Shown: positions 17,026 to 25,071 of the stretch, one piece after another
How the letters are laid out: every line of letters begins with the position of its first letter
How positions within the stretch are numbered: position 1 is the first letter of the stretch
Origin: Chloroflexota bacterium
GTDB lineage: Bacteria; Chloroflexota; Anaerolineae; Anaerolineales; Anaerolineaceae
Direction of reading: 5' to 3'
Length of the DNA stretch: 33,326 nt
Assembly (NCBI GenBank): GCA_016838895.1
Contig: JAEKNU010000051.1
Location: 1 to 33,326, forward strand
Made by a program: the position numbers and the translations under genes
Notes under the pieces: model-generated
What the model was told of the DNA's origin: nothing
The model's database searches: none
What the model saw: the letters and a program-made list of their open reading frames with translations, nothing else

Positions 17026-17431
17026 TAGCAGGTGAATTATCATTGAAATAGGATAAATAGAGGAAATATGATCTAATGAATTTCTCCAAGACTCGAGAGA
17101 TGGTTTCTTCTTTCGATCCATAATTTAGTCCACTCTCATGGAACGCAACATCGACAAAATGATAGACTCTTTCATCGTGTACTGAATCAATCGAAAGTCC
17201 AACCACATCAATTTCTGCTTGTTGCAATAACTGGCTGATCGAGTTGTTTTTATGAAAAATGTCTAAACCAGAATCTTTGAATTCATTCTCGATATCTTTT
17301 TTCATCGAATCTAAATCAACGGATTCAGTTTGCCATCTTGGAGATGATTTCCAATTAATTTCCACAATCTGACATTGTTTGATGTGTCGTAACCAAGAAT
17401 AAATTAAAGACTCACCTATTTCAATTTTCAT
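17026..17431 (-). pseudogene. N-terminal half of the unknown gene cut by the IS3 element
   Basis: The frame starts at ATG 17429-17431, with GAGGTG just upstream, and encodes about 135 residues to the IS edge, then runs eight codons into the IS before a stop. Notable stretches are QAEIDVVGLSID and YHFVDVAFHESGLNYGSKEE. The EID, then VDVAFHE arrangement in neighbouring predicted strands hints at a PD-(D/E)xK-like nuclease core, but this is a weak guess. The C-terminal half is at 15161-15822. The gene lies between the NADAR gene downstream and the vWA-protease gene upstream, all in the same direction, so the insertion may also be polar on the NADAR/DraG genes. Confidence 0.75.
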
Positions 17432-17475
17432 ATTCACCTCAGTTCTCAGATTTTTTTTATTTCAACAATCATCAA

Positions 17476-19419
17476 TCACTTCGAAAGAATTTGATTTTCT
17501 CTAAATTCAAAGAGCTTATCTGGAAAATTATAGGCAATAACAAATTTTTCCAATAGTTCGGAACCGATAATTCCATCTCTCCGATCCTCAAAGAGTTCCT
17601 TCTCTACCTGAGGTGGAAGCACCCCACAACGCAAATCAAATTCAATGCCACCGATATTCACTGGCACCTGATAAATAGACGTTGGGAATTCACCTTCATT
17701 GACATAAAAACCCATATCCTGCCCAATCGGGCTTAGTTTGTCCGCAATACTTTTCCGAATATAAGATAATCTCGAACTGCTATCCAGGAATACCCGAAAA
17801 TCTGTGCCCGTAATTGTGAAAGGTGTTATTTGAAGTCTCCAAGTGGAAACGATTTTTGTTCTATTCCTGGAAATCAAAAGCGGTCGATCGGTAAAGCTTA
17901 TCCTTTGATTGGACAAATCAACATTGACAAAATAGTCATGCAAAATATCTGTGCCCAGGAGAATATCTACCCTTTTGTCCAAGATGCTGTTGAGATACTC
18001 AAGTTTTCCGCGCTTGGGACTAGGCAATAAATGAAAAACAGTATTGAGGAAATACCATTCTGTCCTATTTCCTTCACTCTTGATAAGCCCGGTATCTAAT
18101 AAAACATTTATGCCATCTATCCGGATAAGCGGATACCCTTTTTCGAGCGTTATCGGATAATCCCGTATTTTTTCTCTTCCCCGTCTGGTTTCATAGACCT
18201 CGCGGTGCAGTTTTTTATAACCATCCTCCCCTATGCCGGCATTCAATTCCCTCGAGATGAAACCATATTTGTCCTTCGAACTAGCAGACATATAATTCTG
18301 TCGCTTTTGAACTGAGGCGTGCAATAACTGGGAAGCGGCCACTTTATCTCCCCGTCTGTCCATTTTCAATGCTTCATTCGCATTTTCCGCCAAATCTATT
18401 TCGGAAAATCTTTCCATCAGATGTGGATCATATGCAGTTTTTTCCTCTTCGATTGTCGTGACCGCTTTTAAACTTATCTGCATATTCTCTTCATAAATGC
18501 TTTCACCCTCCCCAACCCCGCGGACATGAACTGGAATCGTGAGATCACTTAAATTTATTGAATTATCTATTTGGAGTTCGATATAGATAGACATGGTCTG
18601 TCCAGAATAAAGTGTTCCAATCGATAGCAAGAGATGATCTGCGTTTCTTTCAAATTGCCAACCGGAAAATATTTTTACCTTTATTGGTTCAGGTAAATCG
18701 ATTTTGATTTCCGTATTTCTCATCGTAACACTGGTTAGTTCTTCGAACTCCCGTTCAAACACCAGAGGAATAGCGTTGAGGGTTTCTAAAAAGTGGAAAT
18801 TCCCTCCACCACTATTTGCCATCGCTTCCAGCATGTGTTCGTTATACCCCAAGCCCACTCCAAAGCAGGATGTTGATACACCACGAGAAAATAGTTCTCT
18901 GGAGTGAGTAACTAATTCATCAATATCGCTTGTACCCACATTGGCCAAGCCATCCGTAAGGAGGAGGGTGCGATTGATGGTCTGTTCAGTCGCCCCAATG
19001 GCTACTTGTTCGCAGCCTTTTAACCAACCCCCAGATAGAAATGTGCTTCCACCTGGACGAATACTTTGAATCATGCTTTTTGCCTTTATTTTATTTTCGT
19101 CACTCATATAAGTTGTAGGGCTTAATACCATCACTTCATTATCATATGTGACTACTGAAACACGATCCTTTTCACTCAACAATTCAATGACATGGGCAGC
19201 AGCTTTTTTAACAAACTGCAATTTTTCACCTTGCATAGATCCACTTCGATCCAGAACAAAACTCAGATTAAGTGGCGCGCGCTCCTTGCTCTCATCTTTT
19301 TTGGGGGATGTTAAAACGATCTCAAGAATGCGTTCACTGGTTGAGTCAGAAGCGTATACCAGTTTATCGGCTTGAATCTTCATTTCCACTTTTTTTTGAG
19401 TTTTATTTTTTTGTTTCAT
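17476..19419 (-). CDS. vWA-domain protein with tandem retropepsin-like C-terminal lobes
   Basis: The 647-aa protein starts at ATG 19417-19419 (AAGGA seven bases upstream; it overlaps the MerR gene by 17 bases). Its vWA domain has a full MIDAS: DRSGS (D57, S59, S61), GGST and TDGLAN. A beta-rich segment follows, then two repeats shaped like aspartic protease lobes. Lobe 1 (~425-530) has LLDTG near 441 and ILLGTDIL. Lobe 2 (~535-640) has FLDSS near 544 and IIGSELL. A D-T/S-x triad plus the later hydrophobic-hydrophobic-Gly motif in each repeat is the retropepsin/pepsin signature. No signal peptide or membrane segment is evident, so it is probably cytoplasmic. A metal-dependent binding scaffold with a bilobed protease is inferred. 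Lobe 2 has S in place of G, so activity is uncertain. Confidence 0.85.
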   Translation of the reverse strand: MKQKNKTQKKVEMKIQADKLVYASDSTSERILEIVLTSPKKDESKERAPLNLSFVLDRSGSMQGEKLQFVKKAAAHVIELLSEKDRVSVVTYDNEVMVLSPTTYMSDENKIKAKSMIQSIRPGGSTFLSGGWLKGCEQVAIGATEQTINRTLLLTDGLANVGTSDIDELVTHSRELFSRGVSTSCFGVGLGYNEHMLEAMANSGGGNFHFLETLNAIPLVFEREFEELTSVTMRNTEIKIDLPEPIKVKIFSGWQFERNADHLLLSIGTLYSGQTMSIYIELQIDNSINLSDLTIPVHVRGVGEGESIYEENMQISLKAVTTIEEEKTAYDPHLMERFSEIDLAENANEALKMDRRGDKVAASQLLHASVQKRQNYMSASSKDKYGFISRELNAGIGEDGYKKLHREVYETRRGREKIRDYPITLEKGYPLIRIDGINVLLDTGLIKSEGNRTEWYFLNTVFHLLPSPKRGKLEYLNSILDKRVDILLGTDILHDYFVNVDLSNQRISFTDRPLLISRNRTKIVSTWRLQITPFTITGTDFRVFLDSSSRLSYIRKSIADKLSPIGQDMGFYVNEGEFPTSIYQVPVNIGGIEFDLRCGVLPPQVEKELFEDRRDGIIGSELLEKFVIAYNFPDKLFEFRENQILSK

Positions 19420-20017
19420 CCCTTCGTCCTTTTTGAGGTTTATCATCAAATAGTTGATTAAGAAACGCAATTAGACCTGTAATTTTTTCATCATTCTCTA
19501 ATAATTTGGCTTCCAGCAAATGAAGTTCTATCCCTTCATGGATAATAATTCTTCGCCACTTTTGTTGCTCCCCATTAATGGCGATCTGCCCTCTTCCGAT
19601 TTCGCTATTCTTCTGATCATCTACTAGATCTTCCGAGGTTGCAGTATCATTTTTTATTTGGATTTTCTTTTGGATATCTTCCAGATTCCTAATGTACTCC
19701 AGCGCTTTTAACCCTGCGTTTGAAACTGGTGTAGGTTTAACTTCACTTTTATACAGACCACTTTTGGGATTATAGATTTGTTTAATTTCATCAGGCGTCA
19801 TAGACGATAATAAGTCACGAATTTCATGAAGAGGAAGTCTAAAACCCTTTAATAGTTTAATCACTTCGATTCGGTCTAGATGCCGCTGGGAATAGATAGA
19901 AAACCTACCACGAGCATCTGGGCCGTCGAGAAGACCTTCTTGAATATAGAATCGGATTGTCCGAATGGTCAATCCACTTATATTTACGAGATCATCTAGT
20001 GTAAATTCAGTTGCCAT
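19403..20017 (-). CDS. MerR-family transcriptional regulator
   Basis: The 204-aa protein begins with a MerR winged helix-turn-helix: FTLDDLVNISGLTIRTIRFY, then IQEGLLDGPDARGRFSIY, and a dimerisation helix (LDRIEVIKLLKGFRLPLHEI). The C-terminal ~130 residues hold no cysteine cluster for metal binding and no known effector domain; the last part is helical (IELHLLEAKLLENDEKI). It is the first gene of a two-gene unit, overlapping the vWA-protease gene by 17 bases, so the two are co-regulated and coupled. A perfect 10-bp dyad lies in its promoter, indicating autoregulation. What it senses is unknown. It may respond to the state of the vWA-protease protein or to a small ligand bound by the C-terminal domain. 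Confidence 0.9.
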   Translation of the reverse strand: MATEFTLDDLVNISGLTIRTIRFYIQEGLLDGPDARGRFSIYSQRHLDRIEVIKLLKGFRLPLHEIRDLLSSMTPDEIKQIYNPKSGLYKSEVKPTPVSNAGLKALEYIRNLEDIQKKIQIKNDTATSEDLVDDQKNSEIGRGQIAINGEQQKWRRIIIHEGIELHLLEAKLLENDEKITGLIAFLNQLFDDKPQKGRRDETKK

Positions 20018-20051
20018 AAGTTGCCCAAAACCTTTATTTTACAGTTATACT

Positions 20052-20082
20052 GTTATTATACACCATAACTGTATAATAACAA
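20052..20082 (-). promoter_or_regulatory. merR-vWA operon promoter with embedded 10-bp dyad operator
   Basis: On the minus strand, -35 TTGTTA (20077-20082) and -10 TATAAT (20055-20060) are 16 bases apart. The perfect inverted repeat GTTATTATAC / GTATAATAAC (20052-20061 and 20071-20080) covers both hexamers. A second pair, ACAGTTAT at 20041-20048 and ATAACTGT at 20065-20072, overlaps it. This is the likely MerR binding site. The spacing is shorter than the 19-20 bases of classic MerR-activated promoters, so repression is as likely as activation. Confidence 0.75.
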
Positions 20083-20618
20083 GTGGAAGTAGTAATTTTT
20101 TTTATTATTCCCAAGTGAGTTGTAATCAGAGAAGGAAAATCACAAGGCTTGCAGGAATATTTAGTGGATATGTTGAATTACCCCGTGTTTTTATGAATCT
20201 GGCTCTTGCTCAGTTATTGTCTATACCTGAATTTGGCTTTACCTTGAAATGTAATCAATCTGTCATTGATTGTGATTCTTGACTTTGCCAGGCATGGCCA
20301 CCCGGTGTTTACCAAACAGCGGAAAAATCTCTTCCAGTATGAAAGAAGGGTAAGAAAGCCCGAACACAGAGCGAAATCCCATGATTATTTTCAGGTTGCT
20401 TGCAACCGATAGTTCACGGAGTTTTCTCAGGGATATTGGAATCCCTCGACAATCGGTACACAATTATTAAGTCAAAGCGGAATAAGAACTCAGGTCATAT
20501 CTTTTTCATCAAAAGAACATCACAATTATCATGATCTTACCAATCATGAACCCTTTTTTTAAATGACAATACGATCAACATTTCAAATAACGCGAATCTT
20601 GTTAGCAATTTTTTTTTA
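20083..20618. other. Intergenic stretch without a convincing gene
   Basis: A 66-codon open frame on the minus strand (20263-20463, with ILEEIFPLFGKHRVAMPGK) has no ribosome site and no recognisable family; it may be a decayed gene fragment. A small hairpin lies at 20253-20271 (7-bp stem AATCAAT/ATTGATT) with no T run. The part near 20600 is AT-rich with a T9 run just after the HD-hydrolase stop. I see no RNA gene here. Confidence 0.5.
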
Positions 20619-21224
20619 TTAAAGCTTTCCTGCCTGGCTTAGAAGTTGATTGACCAGTTTGCGAAATTCTTCCAACAATGGTCCTTTGAAGCCAGTTTCT
20701 ATAAACGCGTTGAGGCAATTCTCGTAATACCATAACTGATCTTCCTTGCCGGCATTGAACCGATTCCAGACTTCATCCCCCAGTCTTTGGTGATCTGCCA
20801 GGATGGCACGGACATTGTCGATCTTATCGGCAACTGTGACGCGCAGAAGAGATGGATCTGTCGTTTTAATATGTTCTATATATGCCTCTCTGCGGGCTTT
20901 CCAAGGTGGTTTTTCTCCTCCAACATAATCGCGAGGTGTATCACTGGATATTTCAATAATAGCAAGAACTTTCTTCCCGAATAGATTCTGGATCTCTTCC
21001 CGACTTATCTCCTCTGGTTTATCTTCGAGGGCATCATGCAGCAAAGCCGCGATGGCTTCCTCTTCGCATCCCCCATCCAGTTGAACCATTGCACAGACGG
21101 ATAGCAAATGAGCCATGTAGGGTATTGGGCTTTCCTTGCGCGCATCCTGGCCGTGTAATCTAAAGGCTAATTCTAGTGCCGTGTACATTTGTGGAGTGAG
21201 CTTGTAATCTTTGTCCATCATCAT
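20619..21224 (-). CDS. HD-domain hydrolase, small alarmone hydrolase-like (SpoT/MESH1 type)
   Basis: The 201-aa protein matches the stand-alone HD domain of the SpoT/MESH1 family. Metal ligands are visible as H39 (PYMAHLLSV), H63-D64 (ALLHDALED) and D133 (VADKIDNVRA); ALLHD..ED is the usual catalytic ED motif of (p)ppGpp hydrolases. The family removes the 3' pyrophosphate from ppGpp or related nucleotides, and such small hydrolases also neutralise toxic synthetases. No synthetase partner is visible here. The start at ATG 21222-21224 follows AAGGA by five bases. It lies 89 bases downstream of a vWA gene in the same direction and may belong to the macrodomain operon. The substrate could also be another nucleotide signal or an ADP-ribose derivative. 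Confidence 0.87.
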   Translation of the reverse strand: MMMDKDYKLTPQMYTALELAFRLHGQDARKESPIPYMAHLLSVCAMVQLDGGCEEEAIAALLHDALEDKPEEISREEIQNLFGKKVLAIIEISSDTPRDYVGGEKPPWKARREAYIEHIKTTDPSLLRVTVADKIDNVRAILADHQRLGDEVWNRFNAGKEDQLWYYENCLNAFIETGFKGPLLEEFRKLVNQLLSQAGKL

Positions 21225-21313
21225 ATTGATCCTTATTCTAATGAATTTCTATTGTGAGTTTGTAGTGCCTCGATCTGGAATCCTGTATTCACCTCTGATT
21301 GTAACGGGTAGGG

Positions 21314-21967
21314 TTACTGCTTGCCGCCGCGCCGCTTGTAGTCCTTCTGAATCTCCTCATTCCAGCCCACTGGCATGGCGCTACGCTCACGGAATGTGGA
21401 AACTGCATCGCTCATTACACGGAAATTTAGTTCAACGCCTGTGCTGTCTGCGTGGTAGTTTTGGGTGCGGTCAGGTGCGATACCGAAGCGTCCAGCTGTT
21501 TCGACAGCGTCAATGTTCGCACCAAGGAAGATGAACTCCCACTCGTAACGTGACTTCTGACGCTCAATCATCTGTTTGACTCGCTCCGCTGAATACTCGC
21601 GACTGGAGTTTTCTTCGCCGTCCGTGATAATGATAAACATCACCTTTTCAGCGCGATAGTCGTCGGTGGTGTGCTTCTGGGCGTTGCCAATTTTGTTGAT
21701 TGTCCGTCCGATTGCGTCAAGGAGCGCAGTAGAGCCACCGACACAATACTCTTTCTCGGTAATCGGACTGACAGCTTTGATGTCGATGCGGTCATGGAGC
21801 AGTTCATAGTTGTTGTCAAACAGTACCGTTGTAATGTGGCATTCACCCTCAACCATCTTTTGTTTTTCAAGCATTGAGTTATAGCCGCCAATGGTGTCGG
21901 TCTCCATACCACTCATTGAGCCGCTCTTGTCGAGTATGAACGCCAATTCAGTTAATCCTTTTTTCAT
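21314..21967 (-). CDS. Small vWA-domain protein
   Basis: The 217-aa protein is a single von Willebrand A domain. The MIDAS is complete: DKSGSMSG near the N-terminus, GGSTAL in the middle and ITDGEEN further on. The C-terminus ends in a basic KDYKRRGGK. No signal peptide is seen. Proteins of this kind (TerY-like) bind partners through the metal site and are found with kinases, phosphatases and stress genes. I chose ATG 21965-21967 because AAGGAG lies at 21977-21982; the frame is open further upstream but has no site there. It lies 80 bases after DUF1643 and before the HD hydrolase in one direction, so it is probably cotranscribed. It is not similar to the larger vWA protein outside the MIDAS. 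Confidence 0.9.
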   Translation of the reverse strand: MKKGLTELAFILDKSGSMSGMETDTIGGYNSMLEKQKMVEGECHITTVLFDNNYELLHDRIDIKAVSPITEKEYCVGGSTALLDAIGRTINKIGNAQKHTTDDYRAEKVMFIIITDGEENSSREYSAERVKQMIERQKSRYEWEFIFLGANIDAVETAGRFGIAPDRTQNYHADSTGVELNFRVMSDAVSTFRERSAMPVGWNEEIQKDYKRRGGKQ

Positions 21968-22047
21968 TGCTGTGTACTCCTTAAGTTTTATTGTAACTTT
22001 AGGATAATTCTTTAAGACCAGCAAATGGTCGCTTCCGAAGCGACAAA

Positions 22048-22560
22048 TCAGACAGCGACTTTGTACCGTGAAATGTCAAACAGGGTGAAAGGCGCGTCTT
22101 TTTTTACATAGAGTGGGTGATGTGGATGCCCATCCTTCGTTGGATTCCCTCGCGCTACCCATTTGCAGTTTTGAAGTTCTGGCAACAATGTTATGCTTTG
22201 CACGAGTGTTAGGAGATACGGACGTTTGTTAATCAGACCACCCCATGCCGCCCAAAGAGTCAGTTCCTTATTGTCAATTAATGCAGCAATCTGTTGTTCA
22301 TTTTCCGCCTTTAATTCTGGCAAAAACAACTTGTGTAAATTATTCGGATTTGTTGACCGCTGTGGGTATACGTTAAGCATGACAAAGCTGTCATAGCCGT
22401 TGGAAATCGCCAACCTGCTCACATAGTTGACAGTCGGGTCGAGTTTGTTCGGTTCTGCGGTACTTGGATTGATGCCAAAGCAGACTAAGGGATTAACTCC
22501 GACCGTTCCGAGAATGTATCGTGCCGAGTTGTCGGCTGTTCGTGTGTAAAGCCACTTCAT
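22048..22560 (-). CDS. DUF1643 family protein
   Basis: The 170-aa protein matches DUF1643 as I know it: RYILGTVGVNPLVCFGINPSTA near the N-terminus, then a PTVNYVSRLA stretch, a NVYPQRSTNP block and WAAWGG in the middle, and a C-terminal GNPTKDGHPHHPLYV. The family is widespread in phage and accessory regions and its function is not established. The conserved N/P/S/T residues and paired His near the end suggest a binding pocket for a nucleotide or nucleobase. Its ATG (22558-22560) directly abuts the TAG of a 54-codon ORF, so translation is coupled. Macrodomain and vWA genes flank it in the same operon. Confidence 0.85.
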   Translation of the reverse strand: MKWLYTRTADNSARYILGTVGVNPLVCFGINPSTAEPNKLDPTVNYVSRLAISNGYDSFVMLNVYPQRSTNPNNLHKLFLPELKAENEQQIAALIDNKELTLWAAWGGLINKRPYLLTLVQSITLLPELQNCKWVARGNPTKDGHPHHPLYVKKDAPFTLFDISRYKVAV

Positions 22561-22725
22561 CTATACGTTCCGATTGACATGCATCAGCCCAAACTTGAAT
22601 AAGCTGGCTGTTGGCATCAAGGGTGCCCGTTGAATTTCTCGTGGGAGGGAAAACTGAAAGTCACCTTTTGCATGGAAAATTTGAAACATTTTACGAAGCG
22701 AATCAATAATGTGCAGCATGTCCAT
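22561..22725 (-). CDS. 54-aa small ORF between the macrodomain and DUF1643 genes
   Basis: An ATG at 22723-22725 lies five bases after the macrodomain stop, and the TAG (22561-22563) touches the DUF1643 ATG, so the ORF fills the gap between them exactly. The product has a helical N-terminus (MLHIIDSLRKMFQIF) and a C-terminal PREIQRAPLMPTASLFKFG. No domain or membrane segment is recognisable. Coupling at both ends supports a real gene. It could also be the remnant of a larger gene. No strong ribosome site precedes it, as is common for coupled genes. Confidence 0.5.
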   Translation of the reverse strand: MDMLHIIDSLRKMFQIFHAKGDFQFSLPREIQRAPLMPTASLFKFGLMHVNRNV

Positions 22726-22730
22726 ATAGA

Positions 22731-23735
22731 TCAACCGCCCAATAGCTGCTGGTCATATTTAAACAGCACCTCATTAATCTCAAAGATGTCAAATTTACCG
22801 CTAACGATGAAGTATTCGACAATTACGTCAAACTTTTGGCTGTGGGACAAAGTATAGCCTGCCCGCGTTAAAAGGTCATTGGTTTCATCGAGCGACAACT
22901 CCATCGCTATAGCCAAGGCTATGGCAGTGCGCTTGCTTGGAGCATAGCCTTTACCTGTCCTGATTTTTGAGAATAACTTACGGTCTATGTTGGCGCGTTT
23001 ATAAATTTCCACATCAGTCTTACCCTTTGCGTCTATCAACCTCAAAAGTGTTGTAGAAAACGGTTCGTCGAGGTTACCAACCAAATCATTAATGCTTGCA
23101 AAGGGGGCAGACACCTCTGCAAGAGCCTTAATAGGAGCAGGGGCTTTGAGGGCATCGATCTCGACATCGAGTAGCTTTCGTTCACGCCATCTGTCCCAAT
23201 GATTGTCGACATAATGTTCGTCAATGTAGCTTTCGACTTCGCCGATTAACTGCTTGCTGATAGTGAATGCCGCCTTGTCGAACACTGCAAGGAACACCTC
23301 CAAGTCGTGTTCTTCAAGGAAGTCCTGAATCGAGGCCGTAGCGATGCGCAGGGCTTCGTCTTTCGGGTAGCCGTATATGCCGCTTGAAATCAATGGAAAT
23401 GCGATGCTATCACACTTGTTCTCAACGGCTCGCTTCATACTGTTCAGGTAGCAGGAACGCAATTGCTCCTCTTCGCCGCACTTGCCGCCATGGTAAACAG
23501 GGCCTGCTGTATGGACAACGTACTTTGCGGGAAGCATGAATCCCGGCGTGATGACCGCATCGCCCGTTTGAATTGGCGCGAGTCTGTCACAGGCGGCTTG
23601 CAGATCAGATGCACCCGCCACTTTAAATATAGCTCCACAAACCCCGCCGCCCATCTTAAGTGCGGTATTCGCGGAGTTGACGATTGCGTCAACCTTCATT
23701 CTCGTGATGTCCTGACGGACTATGTTAAAAGGCAT
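22731..23735 (-). CDS. Macrodomain protein with C-terminal helix-turn-helix-like domain
   Basis: Residues 1-165 are a macrodomain: MPFNIVRQDITRMKVDAIVN, NSANTALKMGGGVCGAIF (the ADP-ribose-binding loop), TPGFMLPAKYVVHTAGP and PLISSGIYGYP (loop 2). This type binds ADP-ribose and often removes it from proteins, DNA or O-acetyl-ADP-ribose. After a linker, residues ~240-334 (YKRANIDRKLFSKIRTGKGY, then TAIALAIAMELSLDETNDLL) look like a lambda-repressor/XRE-type helical domain. This may bind DNA or a partner. The ATG at 23733-23735 follows AGGAGG. It heads an operon with a small ORF, DUF1643, vWA and possibly the HD hydrolase. With NADAR and DraG nearby, ADP-ribose is a shared theme. Confidence 0.92.
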   Translation of the reverse strand: MPFNIVRQDITRMKVDAIVNSANTALKMGGGVCGAIFKVAGASDLQAACDRLAPIQTGDAVITPGFMLPAKYVVHTAGPVYHGGKCGEEEQLRSCYLNSMKRAVENKCDSIAFPLISSGIYGYPKDEALRIATASIQDFLEEHDLEVFLAVFDKAAFTISKQLIGEVESYIDEHYVDNHWDRWRERKLLDVEIDALKAPAPIKALAEVSAPFASINDLVGNLDEPFSTTLLRLIDAKGKTDVEIYKRANIDRKLFSKIRTGKGYAPSKRTAIALAIAMELSLDETNDLLTRAGYTLSHSQKFDVIVEYFIVSGKFDIFEINEVLFKYDQQLLGG

Positions 23736-24280
23736 AGGCTATCCTCCTCTTCCGCGTCTTTAAATCTTTTTACTCAATATTTCGCACAAAAATGGGGCTT
23801 TTCTTCTATCCTTTCTTTTCCTTTGGTATGGCAGCGTGAAATCTGTGCGCATTCCGATGAAATCGGCCACCTAATCCGATTGATGACGGCCAGGTAGTGA
23901 CGAAGCAGAACTGGTAAGGTGATTATAAATCAAGTGGCGGACATGGGTACAGCAGAACGCAATGATGGTCTTTCCATTTGCCTTAACCGAGGTAGATCCA
24001 GCTGAGCGATAATCATCATTGAAGATTCCGACCAGCACCTTTCAAATTCTAACTTTGCAGAGGTATTTTTGCGGTGCATATAGAATAGAAGACAGTTGTA
24101 ATATTCCCTGATGCCGGCCCTGCCTGCGATTGAAAGAGCATTTTGCTCGGTGGCTGGGTTTAGTTTATTGGGAATTGAAAACACAATAATTGAGGTTTTC
24201 TTTATTGTTGCTCATTTATTGAGACTACTCGTAGCATGTTAGAACATATTTGCATGTCACCATCATATTATTGACTGCTT
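23736..24280. other. Decayed intergenic region with IS21-like end repeats
   Basis: No intact gene is supported. At 23853-23870 and 23874-23892 there are two tandem copies of the pattern TCCGAT, 5-6 bases, CGGCCA. Tandem repeats of this kind form the transposase-binding ends of IS21-type elements, so a relic of such an end is likely. An 84-codon open frame on the minus strand at 23930-24184 has no ribosome site and no family I recognise. The rest is AT-rich. Confidence 0.5.
23853..23892. repeat. Tandem CCGAT...CGGCCA repeats, possible IS21-family terminus
   Basis: Two adjacent units, TCCGATgaaatCGGCCA and TCCGATtgatgaCGGCCA, form the repeated motif typical of the multiple binding sites at IS21-family ends, by my recollection of the family. 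No istA or istB is present in the window, so this would be a solo end or deletion remnant. Confidence 0.45.
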
Positions 24281-24972
24281 TTATTTTCTTATAAATTCCG
24301 TTGCGAATTGTGACGCTTTTTTACAATCATCAAGGACTTGTATCAAATCAGGGTTATCTATAAGCAAGTGGGGTTGATTCCTAAGTAATTCCTCTAAATG
24401 TAATAATGCACGATTATCGCTTGCATTTACTTTTGTCGCCTTAATATAATACTCAACTGCCTCAACATATTTTCCCTGACCTTCGAGAGAGATTGCTAAA
24501 TTCTTATATGCGTTATGCTTGTCAGGATCGATACGAATTGCTATTCTACAATAACGTTCTCCCTCATCATAGCGTCCAATGACATTATGAGAATAACCAA
24601 GATTATTATGAATAAAAAACCAATCTTGATTATTAATTGGCTCAAGTATGAAAGCTTTCTGGTAACATTCGATCGCCATAAGGAAATTATTGGATTTCTC
24701 CATTTCACAACCTAATGAAAGGACATAATGTGCCTTTTCGCCAACATCAGGTGTAATTTGGATTAGGTGTTCAATCATTGCGATGGATTGATTAAAATCG
24801 CCAATTTCGCTATAAAAACGGGCGAGTTTAAAAAAGACTTGCGTAAAGATTCTTCCTGAGAAGAAATTTCATCTAACAATCGTTGTTTCCATTCATCTAC
24901 GGAAATATATTTTACGCCTTGAGGAATATTAGGTAATGGAACCGAGAATCCCGATGGCAAAATATCACTCAT
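24281..24972 (-). pseudogene. TPR-repeat protein broken by a single-base frameshift
   Basis: Two overlapping frames belong to one gene. The first, from ATG 24970-24972 (MSDILPSG, with GAGGG upstream), ends after 65 codons at 24775. The second carries three or four TPR units: HYVLSLGCEMEKSNNFLMAI, HNNLGYSHNVIGRYDEGERY and NLAISLEGQGKYVEAVEYY. Adding one T to the T6 run (minus-strand TTTTTT, at 24830-24835) joins them as SLRKSFFKLARFYSEIGDF, giving 230 aa and an extra TPR over the joint. The break is therefore one base in a homopolymer, either a real mutation or a consensus error. The intact form would be a TPR scaffold of unknown role. The gene is isolated from its neighbours. Confidence 0.8.
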
Positions 24973-25071
24973 AATTTCCCTCATTTCTTGGTTATTAGCC
25001 TAATAATCATTTTAAGTTGATCAAACAAACACTTTCAAGTAACAAAATTCCTTACTGATTCACATTATATC

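Noticed and set aside
20263..20463. 66-codon minus-strand frame as a real gene
   Set aside because: No ribosome site, no family, and isolated; at best a decayed fragment.
23463..23897. Plus-strand frame of 144 codons opposite the macrodomain gene
   Set aside because: It is antisense to a clear macrodomain and runs over the IS21-like repeats; no domain or start signal.
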